Shown one piece after another: positions 14,453-23,310 of a DNA stretch of 48,160 nucleotides (the stretch's first letter is position 1; the number at the start of each line of letters is the position of its first letter). The position numbers were made by a program, and so were the translations under genes. The notes under the pieces are model-generated. The model was not told the DNA's origin. It was given only the letters and a program-made list of their open reading frames with translations, and searched no databases. Source of the DNA: Nitrosomonadales bacterium. GTDB lineage: Bacteria > Pseudomonadota > Gammaproteobacteria > Burkholderiales > Gallionellaceae. The DNA lies in assembly GCA_016223025.1 (NCBI GenBank), contig JACRPU010000065.1:1-48160 (forward strand), read 5' to 3'.

Positions 14453-15241
14453 ATGAAAAACCCCGTCTTGATTGGCGCCATTGCTGTCATCCTGGGCGGC
14501 GGCATTGCCGCTTACTTCTATTGGCAGCATGGGCTGCCGAAGCCGGAGCCGGTGCAGGCGCAGGCGCCGCCGCCCAAGCCCGTGGTGCGCCAGGTGATCG
14601 AAACCCCCGCCGCATCGCCCCCGCTGCCAGCGCTGGCCGAGAGCGATAGCTTCATGCTCGATATTCTGGACGGCCTGATCGGCAACAAATCGCTGATGAA
14701 GCTCTTCCATGCCGAAAAGATAATCCGCAACATTGTCTCCACCATAGACAACCTGCCGCGCAGCCACGCCCCGATGAACGCGATGCCGGTCGAGCGGGCG
14801 CCGGGCGCGTTTGCCGTTGCGGGCAAGGCGGAAAACGATCTGACCATCGGCCCGAAAAACGCGGCGCGTTACGCGCGCTACACGAGCATCGCCGAGGCGA
14901 TGGATGCCGGGAAACTGGTGGAAATCTACGTTCGCCTTTACCCGTTGTTTCAGCAGGCATACGAGGAACTGGGCTACCCGAATAAATATTTCAATGACCG
15001 CCTGATAGAGGCGCTCGACAATCTGTTGGACACCCCGGTCATCATGGAGCCCATCAAGCTTGTTCAGCCCCATGTGCTGTACCAGTTTGCCGACCCCGAA
15101 CTGGAAGGGCGTTCCATCGGCCAGAGAATGCTGATGCGGGCAGGAAGCCAGAACGTGACCATAATCAAGGCCAGGCTGAGCGAGATCAAACAGGAACTGA
15201 GGCTCCACATGCACGAGAAGAAGATGGGGAGCGCCGGGTAA
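14453..15241 (+). CDS. DUF3014-domain membrane-anchored protein
   Basis: A 262-residue protein from ATG 14453. The longer frame upstream starts in the palindromic element and is rejected. One membrane helix (residues ~5-24, LIGAIAVILGGGIAAYFYW) is followed by a proline-rich linker (PKPEPVQAQAPPPKPVV) and a soluble, probably periplasmic, domain. The blocks LPALAESDSFMLDILDGLIG, KLFHAEKIIRNIVSTIDNLPR and RYARYTSIAEAMDAGKLVEIYVRLYPLFQQAYEELGYP fit DUF3014. No enzymatic motif is visible and function is unknown. It lies between a patatin lipoprotein and a secreted PEP-CTERM protein, so an envelope role is likely but unproven. Confidence 0.8.
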   Translation: MKNPVLIGAIAVILGGGIAAYFYWQHGLPKPEPVQAQAPPPKPVVRQVIETPAASPPLPALAESDSFMLDILDGLIGNKSLMKLFHAEKIIRNIVSTIDNLPRSHAPMNAMPVERAPGAFAVAGKAENDLTIGPKNAARYARYTSIAEAMDAGKLVEIYVRLYPLFQQAYEELGYPNKYFNDRLIEALDNLLDTPVIMEPIKLVQPHVLYQFADPELEGRSIGQRMLMRAGSQNVTIIKARLSEIKQELRLHMHEKKMGSAG

Positions 15242-15358
15242 CCGGAAACCGCTTTGCATCAGAAATATCGCGGGTTCCGCGTTCCGCCTACACGGGCTAC
15301 GCAGGTTTGTGTACCTGTACCACAGTACAGTAGCCCCTGCTGGCATAAGGGTGTATAA

Positions 15359-15387
15359 GTTCGGCGAACAGATACTTGTGGCCGAAC
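15359..15387. promoter_or_regulatory. Inverted repeat upstream of the PEP-CTERM gene
   Basis: GTTCGGC (15359-15365) and GCCGAAC (15381-15387) are perfect arms around 15 nt. A TTGACA hexamer follows at 15391-15396. This could be an operator next to a promoter for the gene at 15441, but no good -10 element was identified. The rest of 15242-15440 contains smaller hairpins such as GTACCTGTAC/GTACAG and no gene. Confidence 0.35.
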
Positions 15388-15440
15388 CTGTTGACACGCT
15401 ATGTAGCTTGAGGTCACCCAAACGAATCTAAGGAGGAATC

Positions 15441-16154
15441 GTGAAAAGAAGAAAAGCAACAACCCTGTTCCTGGCCCTTGCCCTCGGTGCCGGCCTGTTT
15501 TCCGCCAACGGCGCCAACGCCGCCCTGGTATCGGTGCTTAATGGCGATGCGGTGTACGACACCGACCTCAACGTCACCTGGCTGGCCAACACCAACCTGG
15601 CCGCCAGCAACACCTTTGGCGTAAGCGGCGTTGGCATTACCTGGGATGGAAGGATGACATGGAACACCGCGCAAAGCTGGATCGGCGCGATGAACACCGC
15701 AAACTACCTGGGCTTTAACGACTGGCGTCTGCCCACCACCCTGCAACCCGATGCTTCCTGTAGTGATCAATGGTTTGGTATCTCTTCTGGCTACGGCTGC
15801 ACCGGCAGCGAGATGGGGCATTTGTTCTACAACGAACTGGGAGGAGTGGCTGGCTCTTCGGTGTTGAGCAGCGGCGATCCGGATCTGGCCTTGTTCCAGA
15901 ATGGTCATCCCTACTACTACTATTGGTCCGGTACGGAATACGCGGCGAATCACGACAACGCATGGAGCTTCGGCACGAACGGCGGCTATCAGTACTCGTC
16001 CAACAAGGACAGCTATCGGCTTGCCTGGGCTGTGCGCCCCGGCAATTCCGCCGCCGTTTCTGCCGTCCCCGAACCGGAAACCTATGCGATGCTGCTGGCC
16101 GGGCTGGGGTTGCTGGGCTTTACCGCGCGCCGCAAAAAGAACCGCGCCGCATAA
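15441..16154 (+). CDS. Secreted PEP-CTERM protein with a DUF1566-like domain
   Basis: A 237-residue exported protein starting at GTG 15441 behind a strong AGGAGG site. A signal peptide (KRRKATTLFLALALGAGLFSANGANA) is followed by a DUF1566/Lcl-type domain: VYDTDLNVTWLANTN, WIGAMNTANYLGFNDWRLPTT and YYYYWSGTEYA...AWAVRP. The C-terminus has the PEP-CTERM sorting signal VPEPETYAMLLAGLGLLGF followed by basic residues. Such proteins are processed by an exosortase and anchored or released at the cell surface, often in exopolysaccharide producers. No exosortase gene is in the window. A rho-independent terminator follows, so the gene is a single transcription unit. Confidence 0.9.
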   Translation: MKRRKATTLFLALALGAGLFSANGANAALVSVLNGDAVYDTDLNVTWLANTNLAASNTFGVSGVGITWDGRMTWNTAQSWIGAMNTANYLGFNDWRLPTTLQPDASCSDQWFGISSGYGCTGSEMGHLFYNELGGVAGSSVLSSGDPDLALFQNGHPYYYYWSGTEYAANHDNAWSFGTNGGYQYSSNKDSYRLAWAVRPGNSAAVSAVPEPETYAMLLAGLGLLGFTARRKKNRAA

Positions 16155-16177
16155 GCCGGGTTTTTTGTTCCGCGCAG

Positions 16178-16203
16178 AACGGGAGCTTCGGCTCCCGTTT
16201 GTA
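16178..16203 (+). terminator. Rho-independent terminator of the PEP-CTERM gene
   Basis: AACGGGAGC and GCTCCCGTT pair around a stable TTCG tetraloop, 24 nt after the stop codon, followed by TTTGTATT. Confidence 0.85.
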
Positions 16204-16250
16204 TTGGGGCGGTCAATGCCGGTGGAACGCCCCGCAAAGGGCTTTAGATC

Positions 16251-16318
16251 GTAGGATGTGCTGTCGAAGGAGGCGCATCGCTCGCGATTGATGCGCTTCG
16301 TGCCTCAGTGCATCCTAC
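16251..16318. repeat. REP-like palindrome
   Basis: GTAGGATG at 16251-16258 and CATCCTAC at 16311-16318 enclose an inner palindrome GCGCATCGCTCGCGATTGATGCGC. The nested symmetry in intergenic DNA is typical of REP/MITE-like repeats of proteobacteria. Confidence 0.65.
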
Positions 16319-16737
16319 TCCTGTCTCCTTGTTGCATGACATAGTGCGACTGCGCACCTTTAACCCAGATAATCCCTCACCCCTGTTCCCCCTCTGGGTG
16401 TGACAATTGGTGAAACAACTAGCCATCCCACTAAGCAACCAGAAGACGGTTGCCAAGTGGTTGGTTATAGCCATTCGGCTAGGCTGCAAGAAGCCGCAGC
16501 CAAGCCGCTGGTTATCCCGGAAGGAGAGGGGTACGGTATGCCCTCGTTGCGCGAGATTAACGTTAACAGTCAGATGAGCCAGAAATCTGGAGTGCGTGAG
16601 CTTGCTCCCGCTTTACGGCACCCGCATGGTGCAAGAGCGGCGTCAAGCACCAAAGGTAGGCAATCCGCTATCCGGCAAGCCGGATGCGGAGTTGACGCCC
16701 GCCGCACCTCAAAGACAATGTCCTCACCCGATGAGCT
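16319..16737. other. Gene-free interval with a second copy of a palindromic repeat
   Basis: No supportable gene. The interval holds repeat copy B at 16508-16558 (CTGGTTATCCCGGAAGGAGA through CCTCGTTGCGCGAGATT), matching 12485-12532. It also holds small hairpins such as AACCCAGA/TCTGGGT (about 16363-16399) and ATCCGGC/GCCGGAT (about 16670-16687). Open frames here have no convincing starts or family resemblance. Confidence 0.55.
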
Positions 16738-17961
16738 TTATGCCGCTTCCCCGGCTGCATGACCCGAAGCCCACGCCCACTGGAAGTTGAAGCCGCCCAA
16801 TTGCCCGGTGACATCCACCACTTCGCCGATGAAATACAGGCCGGGAACTTCGTTGCATTCCAAGGTTTTCGACGATAGCGCGCGCGTATCCACGCCGCCG
16901 CAGGTGACTTCCGCCTTGGCGTAGCCGAGCGTGCCGGTCGGCGTGATTTGCCAGTCGTGCAGCTTAGCGGCAAGCGCCGCCAGCTCCTTATCCGCGTACT
17001 GGTTGAGCGGCTTGTTTCCGGCAAGCTTGTCTTCTTCCAACTGGGCACACCAGATTTCGGCAAAACGCCTGGGCAGATATTGCGCGAGGAAATTGCTCAT
17101 CAACATGCGGCTGCCGCGCTGTTGAGCAAATGTTTCCCGCATGTCGCGATCCGGCAGCAGGTTGATATGCAGCGGCTGCCCGTGTTCCCAATAAGAGGAA
17201 ATTTGCAGGATGGCGGGGCCGCTCAGGCCGCGATGGGTGAAGAGCAGATTGTCGCGGAAGTATGGTTTCCCGCAACTGGCCACCGCCTCTATGGAAATTC
17301 CAGCGAGTTCGGCATAGCCCCTCCATTCATCGGGATGAAAGCTCAATGGCACCAGCCCCGGCTTGAGCCTGGTCACGGGAATGCCGAACTGCTGCGCGAT
17401 TTTGTAACCGAAGGGCGTCGCTCCCATTTTCGGGATGGATAAACCGCCCGTGGCGATGACCAGCGACTGTGTGTCGAATGCACCGTGGCTGGTGGTCAGG
17501 GCGAAGCGTTTTGCGCCACCTCTTTCCGGAAGGGAGGCGATCTTGAGAATTTCACAGGGCGCGCACCAGCGCACGCCTGCCGCATCGCACTCGCTCTTGA
17601 GCATCGCAATGATGGCTTCGGAGCCTTCATCGCAAAACAGTTGCCCGGATTTTTTCTCGTGGTAGCCGATGCCATGTTTGCCTAGCAGCGCGATGAAATG
17701 CTGCGGGGTGTAGCGCGCCAGCGCGGAGCGGCAGAAATGCGGGTTGCCGGACAGGTAGTTTTCCGGCTTGGCGTGCAGGTTGGTGAAGTTGCAGTTGCCC
17801 CCACCGGAGATGCGGATTTTTTCCGCCAATTTTCTGGAATGATCGAGCAGCAGCACCGCGCGGCCCCGGCGCGCGGCCACAATGGCGCACATCATGCCCG
17901 CTGCCCCGGCGCCTGCGATGATTACATCGGGCACTATGCCTGCGGCTCCATCCGCTTCCAC
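16738..17961 (-). CDS. BaiN/HI0933-family FAD-dependent oxidoreductase
   Basis: A 407-residue flavoprotein. The FAD-binding Rossmann motif VIIAGAGAAGMMCAIVAARRG is at about residues 13-33 (given here as the family GxGxxG signature). It is followed by the family-specific block KIRISGGGNCNFTN and, later, VIATGGLSIPKMGATPFGY, HRGLSGPAILQISSYW and the C-terminal GLYFIGEVVDVTGQLGGFN. These match the HI0933/YhiN group of NAD(P)/FAD-dependent reductases, whose physiological substrate is generally unknown. Its start overlaps the 3' end of dnaQ by 28 nt, so it is probably translated from the rnhA-dnaQ transcript. Confidence 0.9.
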   Translation of the reverse strand: MEADGAAGIVPDVIIAGAGAAGMMCAIVAARRGRAVLLLDHSRKLAEKIRISGGGNCNFTNLHAKPENYLSGNPHFCRSALARYTPQHFIALLGKHGIGYHEKKSGQLFCDEGSEAIIAMLKSECDAAGVRWCAPCEILKIASLPERGGAKRFALTTSHGAFDTQSLVIATGGLSIPKMGATPFGYKIAQQFGIPVTRLKPGLVPLSFHPDEWRGYAELAGISIEAVASCGKPYFRDNLLFTHRGLSGPAILQISSYWEHGQPLHINLLPDRDMRETFAQQRGSRMLMSNFLAQYLPRRFAEIWCAQLEEDKLAGNKPLNQYADKELAALAAKLHDWQITPTGTLGYAKAEVTCGGVDTRALSSKTLECNEVPGLYFIGEVVDVTGQLGGFNFQWAWASGHAAGEAA

Positions 17962-18644
17962 AGGCAGGCGTCTTTGCTGGCCTTGTCTATGTCGGCCAGT
18001 TGTTGCGCGTGCAGTGCCAGCTCTTCCGCCGTTGCGGCCAGCACCCGCAACGGCGGGCGCGGCATACCGCCAAACGCCAGGGCGGCGCTATCTTCCCGCT
18101 CGTCGCACCCGTCGCCCAGCAGGCTTTCCTGGCCGCGCGTCATGGCCAGGTAAACTTCCGCCAGCAGTTCGGTATCGAGCATCGCGCCATGCAGGGTGCG
18201 GTGCGCGTTATTGATCTGGTAGCGGTCGCACAGGGCGTTCAGGTTGTTCTTTTTGCCCGGATGCAGTTCCTTGGCCAGTTTCAGGGTGTCGGTGACGCTC
18301 GCGCAGTAGCTGCCCAGGCCGGGTAAACCTGCCAGTTCCAGTTCCTTGTTGAGGAAGCCAACATCGAATGGCGCGTTATGGATGATGAGTTCCGCGCCGC
18401 CGATGAATTCGAGCAGCGCCGGGGCGATCTCGGCAAATTTCGGCTCATCCTGCAAGCGTTCCAGCGTCAGGCCGTGCAGTTCCGCCGCGCCCGACTCAAC
18501 CTCGCGCTCCGGATTGAGATAGCGGTGAAAGCGCCGCTCGGAAACCTTGCGGTTGCATAGCTCGATCGCCGCCACTTCGACGACGCGGTGCCCCAGCCTG
18601 GGGTCGAGGCCGGTGGTTTCGGTGTCGAGAACAATTTGCCTCAT
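17934..18644 (-). CDS. dnaQ: DNA polymerase III epsilon subunit (3'-5' exonuclease)
   Basis: A 236-residue proofreading exonuclease from ATG 18644 (MRQIVLDTETTGLDP); the longer frame starting at 18683 adds 13 residues without homology. DEDDh-family motifs are visible: Exo I VLDTETTGL with DxE, Exo II LIIHNAPFDVGFLNKEL, and Exo III HGAMLDTELLAEVYLAM. The C-terminal ~60 residues form the polymerase-binding tail typical of epsilon. It corrects misincorporated bases as part of the replicative core. rnhA lies immediately upstream in the same direction. In E. coli rnhA and dnaQ are neighbours but divergent, so the co-directional order here is a variant of a known pairing. Confidence 0.95.
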   Translation of the reverse strand: MRQIVLDTETTGLDPRLGHRVVEVAAIELCNRKVSERRFHRYLNPEREVESGAAELHGLTLERLQDEPKFAEIAPALLEFIGGAELIIHNAPFDVGFLNKELELAGLPGLGSYCASVTDTLKLAKELHPGKKNNLNALCDRYQINNAHRTLHGAMLDTELLAEVYLAMTRGQESLLGDGCDEREDSAALAFGGMPRPPLRVLAATAEELALHAQQLADIDKASKDACLWKRMEPQA

Positions 18645-18755
18645 GTTTTTTCCCCGCACAATAACTGTTCGATGCCCCCGCAAGGGGGGCGCCGCGAGAG
18701 AACCGGCGGCTTCCTCTCCCCGATCAAGTCATATGCGCACAAATCCACCGTCAGT

Positions 18756-19226
18756 TCACCCATGTTTCTCCGGCCGCTCAGAAAGCGCCGCCACCTCCGC
18801 GCAGCCGCGGTTGGCCAACTGGTCCGCGCGCTCGTTCCCGTCATGCCCTGCGTGCCCCTTCACCCACACCCACCGCACGTGATGCCTGCCCGCCAGCTCA
18901 TCCAGCTTGCGCCACAGATCCTCGTTTTTCACCGGCTTCCTGTCGGCAGTTTTCCAGCCGCGCCGTTTCCAGTTATGCACCCACTCGCTGATGCCCTGCT
19001 GCACGTATTTCGAGTCGGTGTGCAAGACCACCCGGCTAGGGCGCTTCAACGCCTCCAGCGCACGGATTGCGCCGGTCAGCTCCATGCGGTTGTTGGTGGT
19101 GTGCGCCTCGCCGCCACACAGCTCGCGCTCTTTGCCGCCAGCCTGCAACAGCGCGCCCCAGCCGCCCACTCCGGGGTTGCCCTTGCAGGCGCCGTCGGTA
19201 AATATTTCCACAGTTTTTTCGCTCAT
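18756..19226 (-). CDS. rnhA: Ribonuclease HI
   Basis: A 156-residue enzyme that degrades the RNA strand of RNA-DNA hybrids. The metal-binding acidic residues are visible in [14 protein letters not shown] (Asp), [13 protein letters not shown] (Glu), [13 protein letters not shown] (Asp) and [12 protein letters not shown] (the last Asp, with the preceding His loop). The basic handle [20 protein letters not shown] is present, as in E. coli RNase HI. ATG 19226 is chosen because GGGGTGG lies just ahead of it; ATG 19238 would add four residues. dnaQ follows 111 nt downstream. Confidence 0.95.
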   Translation of the reverse strand: MSEKTVEIFTDGACKGNPGVGGWGALLQAGGKERELCGGEAHTTNNRMELTGAIRALEALKRPSRVVLHTDSKYVQQGISEWVHNWKRRGWKTADRKPVKNEDLWRKLDELAGRHHVRWVWVKGHAGHDGNERADQLANRGCAEVAALSERPEKHG

Positions 19227-19274
19227 CTGCCACCCCATGTTGCAGCATTGATTTCCGCACGCAATTTTAACCCA

Positions 19275-19517
19275 GCAGCCTGTCTGACTTGAAGAATCGA
19301 AGCGAAACGGTTCAAGCAGGCAAGCCGCGCAGCGGCTGCTCGCAAAATTCGGCTGGGCGAGGGCAGATTTTGCGAGCTTTCGCCTTGCGGCGAAATGCCT
19401 GCTTACCCCGCTTGACGATTTTGCAGGTCAATAGTCGTTCTATTGACCAAAAAAGCGGCGAAATATGCACCGGCCAGACGGATTTGCAGCCGATTTCCTT
19501 CAAGTCAGACAGGCTGC
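19275..19517. mobile_element. MITE-like element, copy A (243 bp)
   Basis: A 20-nt perfect terminal inverted repeat (GCAGCCTGTCTGACTTGAAG at 19275-19294 and its complement at 19498-19517) bounds an interior with no gene. The interior contains AAGCCGCGCAGCGGCTGCTCG and CGGCTGGGCGAGGGCAGATTTT. It matches 40141-40347 closely along its length, except for an extra stretch of about 40 nt here, around 19367-19410. It lies 35 nt beyond the miaA stop codon. Confidence 0.85.
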
Positions 19518-19551
19518 CAGACCCGGCTTTCGGCTTTTACTTCTTGCGCGG

Positions 19552-20523
19552 CTATTCGCGCGGGCGTAGCGCATCCGCTGCTTGTTGCAGCAAGTCTGGC
19601 GCAAGGCAATCCAGCTCAATGTTGCCCGGCATGGAGCGCAGCCAGGTGAGCTGGCGCTTGGCCAGTTGCCGCGTGGCGGCGATGCCTTTATCCAGCAATT
19701 CCGCCGCGCCGATTTCTCCGGCGAGAAATTGCCATGCCTGTCGGTAACCCACGCAACGCATGGCGGGCAGATCCGGGTGCAGGGCGTAACGCGCTTGCAG
19801 CGCGCGCAATTCCTCCGCCAGGCCGAGCTTCAGCATGGCCGCAAAGCGCGTGGCGATACGGGCATGCAAGGCGCTGCGGTCGGAGGGGACAAGCGCGATG
19901 GGGGTGATGCGATAAGGCAGGTTGCGCGCTTCCATGTCCGCCCCGGCAAGGGAAAGGGGCGAGCCGCTTTGCTGGCGGGCGAGTAGCGCGGACATCGGCG
20001 TGCCGGTGATGCGGTAGATTTCCAGCGCGCGCTGGACGCGCTGCGAGTCGTTCGGCTTCAGCCGCGCGGCAGTGGCCGGGTCAACCTTTGACAGTTCGCC
20101 GTGCATGGCCGGCCAACCGGTGCGGGCCGCCTGTTCCTCCAGTGCTGCGCGCACCGTTGGATCGGCCTGCGGCAGGTCGTCGAGGCCTTCGCGCAGCGCC
20201 TTGAAGTACAGCATCGTGCCACCCGCCAGCAACGGAATCCGGTTCCTCGAAGTGATGTCATGCATCAGCCGCAACGCATCGCGGCGGAAGGCGGCGGCGG
20301 AGTAAGTTTCGTCCGGGGAGATGATGTCTATGAGGTGGTGCGGCGCACGCGCGCGGGTCGCGGCATCCGGTTTGGCGGTGCCGATGTCCATGCCGCGGTA
20401 CACCAGCGCCGAATCCACGCTGATGATTTCCACCGGCATGCGTTGCGCCAGTTCCACCGCAACAGAGGTTTTGCCGCTGGCGGTGGGGCCCATCAGGAAA
20501 ATGGCGGGGGGAAATTGCTTCAT
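19552..20523 (-). CDS. miaA: tRNA dimethylallyltransferase
   Basis: A 323-residue enzyme that prenylates A37 of tRNAs reading UNN codons, from ATG 20523 ([20 protein letters not shown]). The P-loop is [15 protein letters not shown]. Family blocks follow: [61 protein letters not shown], and [18 protein letters not shown]. The C-terminal [17 protein letters not shown] and [15 protein letters not shown] complete the signature. Its ATG overlaps the mutL TGA by an ATGA, showing translational coupling; mutL-miaA is a well-known gene order. Confidence 0.96.
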   Translation of the reverse strand: MKQFPPAIFLMGPTASGKTSVAVELAQRMPVEIISVDSALVYRGMDIGTAKPDAATRARAPHHLIDIISPDETYSAAAFRRDALRLMHDITSRNRIPLLAGGTMLYFKALREGLDDLPQADPTVRAALEEQAARTGWPAMHGELSKVDPATAARLKPNDSQRVQRALEIYRITGTPMSALLARQQSGSPLSLAGADMEARNLPYRITPIALVPSDRSALHARIATRFAAMLKLGLAEELRALQARYALHPDLPAMRCVGYRQAWQFLAGEIGAAELLDKGIAATRQLAKRQLTWLRSMPGNIELDCLAPDLLQQAADALRPRE

Positions 20524-22334
20524 CGTCCGCGCAGGAACATCGCGTCCAGTTCGGCGATGCTGATCTGAAACCACGTCGGGCGTCCGTGGTTGCATTGGCC
20601 GGAGCGTGCGGTGCGCTCCATTTCGCGCAGGATGCCGTTCATTTCCGGCAGGGTCAGGCTTTGGTTGGCGCGCACGGCCGCATGGCAGGCCAGCGTGGCG
20701 AGCAATTCGTTGCGCCGTTCGGTCAGCGCGCGGGTGGCGCCGAACTCGCGCAGTTCGCGCAGCACGTCGCGCGCGGCGGCTTCCGCGTGCGCCTGCTTGA
20801 GCGGGGCGGGCATGGCGCGCACCGCAAGCGCAGCCGGCGAGATCGGGGCAATGTCGAAACCGAGCTGCGCCAGCGCCGCCTGCTCTTCTTCCGCTGTGGC
20901 GATGTCCAGCGCATCGGCGGAAAAACTTGCCGGGATCAGCAGGGGTTGCGCCGGGATATGCTGCCCGTCGAGCGCGGCCTTGAGCTTTTCGTACACGATG
21001 CGCTCGTGCGCGGCGTGCATGTCAACCACCACCAGGCCTTGCCGGTTCTGCGCGAGGATGTAGATGCCGGCGAGCTGCGCCAGCGCAAAACCCAGCGGCG
21101 GGATGCCGGTGTCATCGGACAGCCGGCAGGCGGCTGATAATGATTTTTCACTTTCTGATTCCTGGCCACTGGTTCCTGAGTCCCGGTTCCCGAACAGCGC
21201 GTCGTAGAGCGCGAGCGGTTCGGCGGCGGCATGCAGCGGCATGGCATATTGCTGCTGAACGAACGGGGCCGTTTGGCGTGGCGTTTCGGAAATGTTTTCC
21301 GCCGGGGCGGCGGGCGCCCCCAACGCCTGTTGCAGGGTGTGGAACACGAACCGGTGGATCGCCTGGCTCTCGCGGAAACGCACTTCGCTCTTGGCCGGAT
21401 GCACGTTCACGTCCACCTGCTCCGGCGGCATGTCGAGGAACAGCGCGAAGGCCGGGTGGCGCTGGCCGTGCAGGATATCCTGATAGGCTTGCCGGATGGC
21501 GTGAGCCACCACCTTGTCGCGCACGAAGCGGCTGTTCACGAAAAAATATTGCGCATCGCGCGAAACGCGCGAGCAGGCTGGCAGCGAGGCCATCCCGTAG
21601 AGATGCAGTCCTCCTGCCCGGCGATCAACGATCGCCGCACCCCGCGCGAACTCGTCGCCGAGGAGAGCGGCTATGCGCTGTTGCAGGAGGCGCTCCCCCA
21701 CCCCTGACCCCTCCCCCGGAGGGAGAGGGGAAACAGGCAGTTGCCATACCACGCGGTTGTTGTGTTGCAGGCTGAATGCGACCTCCGGGCGCGATAGCGC
21801 AATACGCTTGAATGCTTCCTCGCAATAGGCGAATTCGGTCGCTTCGGATCTCAGGAATTTGCGTCGTGCCGGAGTGTTGAAATACAGCTCGCGCATTTCC
21901 ACGCTGGTGCCGAGCGCGTGGGCGGCTGGGGCGGCATCGCTTTGCATGCCGTCCGCCGCCTGGATCTGCCAGGCATGGGTTGCTTCGGGGTTGCGGCTGG
22001 TGAGCGTGACCTGCGCCACCGCCGCCATGCTGGCCAGCGCCTCGCCGCGAAAGCCCATGCTGGGGACGCGCCGCAAGTCATCCAGCGTGGCGATCTTGCT
22101 GGTGGCGTGGCGCTTCAGGGCGAGCGGCAGTTCGTCCGGCGCGATGCCGCCGCCATTGTCGCGCACCCGCAAAAGCCTGACTCCGCCGCCTTCCAGTTGC
22201 ACGGCAATTTCGGTGGCGCCCGCATCCAGGCTGTTCTCCATCAGTTCCTTGAGGGCGGAAGCGGGGCGCTCGATGACCTCGCCGGCAGCGATCTGGCTGA
22301 TGAGCAGGTCGGGCAAAAGTTGAATGGCGGGCAT
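20520..22334 (-). CDS. mutL: DNA mismatch repair protein MutL
   Basis: A 604-residue GHKL ATPase that couples MutS mismatch recognition to downstream endonuclease and helicase steps, from ATG 22334 ([20 protein letters not shown]). Motifs are [29 protein letters not shown] and [13 protein letters not shown] in the ATPase domain, plus the [14 protein letters not shown] signature. The C-terminal dimerisation domain has [13 protein letters not shown] and [12 protein letters not shown]. Around residues 200-215 an extra [16 protein letters not shown] is encoded by an intergenic-type palindromic repeat in frame. The linker before the C-terminal domain is poorly conserved, as usual. The metal-binding DQHAxxE endonuclease motif of many MutL proteins is [11 protein letters not shown] here, so nicking activity is doubtful. 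Confidence 0.95.
   Translation of the reverse strand: MPAIQLLPDLLISQIAAGEVIERPASALKELMENSLDAGATEIAVQLEGGGVRLLRVRDNGGGIAPDELPLALKRHATSKIATLDDLRRVPSMGFRGEALASMAAVAQVTLTSRNPEATHAWQIQAADGMQSDAAPAAHALGTSVEMRELYFNTPARRKFLRSEATEFAYCEEAFKRIALSRPEVAFSLQHNNRVVWQLPVSPLPPGEGSGVGERLLQQRIAALLGDEFARGAAIVDRRAGGLHLYGMASLPACSRVSRDAQYFFVNSRFVRDKVVAHAIRQAYQDILHGQRHPAFALFLDMPPEQVDVNVHPAKSEVRFRESQAIHRFVFHTLQQALGAPAAPAENISETPRQTAPFVQQQYAMPLHAAAEPLALYDALFGNRDSGTSGQESESEKSLSAACRLSDDTGIPPLGFALAQLAGIYILAQNRQGLVVVDMHAAHERIVYEKLKAALDGQHIPAQPLLIPASFSADALDIATAEEEQAALAQLGFDIAPISPAALAVRAMPAPLKQAHAEAAARDVLRELREFGATRALTERRNELLATLACHAAVRANQSLTLPEMNGILREMERTARSGQCNHGRPTWFQISIAELDAMFLRGR
21693..21732. repeat. Palindromic repeat inserted in frame within mutL
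   Basis: CCCCTCCCCC and GGGAGAGGGG with a GGA turn form a GC-rich hairpin at 21708-21730, preceded by CTCCCCCACCCCTGA. This is the style of intergenic repeat also hinted at in 12485-12536 and 16378-16560. It is translated on the minus strand as [13 protein letters not shown] without breaking the frame. Confidence 0.7.
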
Positions 22335-22482
22335 CGGGGCGCAAGCGTGAAGGTTGCGCCGCATTATAACGGATGCGGGGGCTGGAGCAGCCGCAAGGCG
22401 GGGTGCGACATCATGCCGCATTCCAAAATCGCCCCGCAGGTTTTACAGTTCGCCGCCAGAAGCTCACAACAAGGAGTTTTTC

Positions 22483-22686
22483 GTGACCAACATCACTGTA
22501 CGCAAGCTCGGTGGAGCAGCCTACGTCATCATTCCGGCGGAGGCGCTGGAAACGCTGAACATCGGGGTGGGCAGCAAACTGGATTTTGACGTGTCGGGCG
22601 GGGTGATGACCATGCGCCCTGCCGCAAAAAGCAGGTGCTATCCGATAGCCGAATTGCTGCAAGGGCGGGTAGGGGTGGCGTGCTGA
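22483..22686 (+). CDS. AbrB/MazE-type antitoxin-like protein without a toxin partner
   Basis: A 67-residue protein starting at GTG 22483, with AAGGAG eight nucleotides upstream; the longer frame from 22354 runs through the mutL promoter region and is rejected. ITVRKLGGAAYVIIPAEALETLNIGVGSKLDFDVSGG is the swapped-hairpin SpoVT/AbrB DNA-binding domain (about residues 3-40), as in MazE-like antitoxins. The tail CYPIAELLQGRVGVAC is the kind of helix that wraps a PemK/MazF toxin. No toxin gene follows: the next gene is on the opposite strand 3 nt away. It is either a solitary regulator or the survivor of a toxin-antitoxin pair. Confidence 0.75.
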   Translation: MTNITVRKLGGAAYVIIPAEALETLNIGVGSKLDFDVSGGVMTMRPAAKSRCYPIAELLQGRVGVAC

Positions 22687-22689
22687 ATC

Positions 22690-23010
22690 TTACTTGTCCG
22701 GTTTTCTGGAAAGCGAGCCATCTGGGTTGATCCGGTATTGCTCGCTGCCCGTTTTATTGTTCCGGGTGTAGCGGTTGACAGTTATTTCCATGCCGGAAGG
22801 GGCAAAAATAATTTCGAAAAACAGGTGATTCTTGAAAACCTCCTCGTAGTTCAGGTCTTGACCGGGGTTCCACGGTTTTTGGGCCGGATCAAAAGTGTCG
22901 AAATAATATGGAATGCCCGACCCGAAATGTTCCCCGGCATCGGCCTGCCAGGTTAGCGCGAGGAGAATTGCCGCGAGTGTCAGCCCGGCAAGATACAATC
23001 GGTTTTTCAT
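22690..23010 (-). CDS. Exported hypothetical protein
   Basis: A 106-residue protein with a clear signal peptide (MKNRLYLAGLTLAAILLALT, cleavage likely near QADAG). The mature ~80 residues are polar and aromatic-rich (SGIPYYFDTFDPAQKPWNPG, FKNHLFFEIIFAPSG, VNRYTRNNKTGSEQYRI). I do not recognise a family and no cysteines or heme motifs are present. It converges on the antitoxin-like gene and diverges from nirS, with 300 nt of intergenic DNA between this gene and nirS. Confidence 0.6.
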   Translation of the reverse strand: MKNRLYLAGLTLAAILLALTWQADAGEHFGSGIPYYFDTFDPAQKPWNPGQDLNYEEVFKNHLFFEIIFAPSGMEITVNRYTRNNKTGSEQYRINPDGSLSRKPDK

Positions 23011-23310
23011 GTTTGCCGACTCTATATTAAATCCTGGCTGAGATAATACACATTTTTATGGCGGGCAATGCTTATGGGGCACTAACCGTATTAAAAAACG
23101 GCATAAAAACAGGCAGAAAAACAAAACTTGTTTTTTAGCCGGTTCATCTGTAGTATCCGCGTGAGCTTAAGGGGTGCAGGAGGGATTACCTTGGCTTTTT
23201 GAGGTGCTTCGGGTTGCTTTACCGGATGATTGGTTGAGCAATCCAAAAAGCTATTTCAAAATCTCTTATGTTTGTGCGGGTGATTTTTTATTGACCATTA
23301 GGGAGGTTAT
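23011..23310. promoter_or_regulatory. Divergent intergenic region upstream of nirS
   Basis: A 300-nt AT-rich region that must hold the nirS promoter. The only notable symmetry is GATTG-N6-CAATC at 23228-23243, about 67 nt before the nirS ATG. It does not match the FNR/DNR consensus TTGAT-N4-ATCAA, so no regulator is named. GGGAGG at 23301-23306 is the nirS ribosome binding site. Confidence 0.4.

Noticed and set aside
23228-23243. Possible FNR/DNR box upstream of nirS
   Set aside because: The symmetry is GATTG-N6-CAATC, which does not match TTGAT-N4-ATCAA in sequence or spacing.
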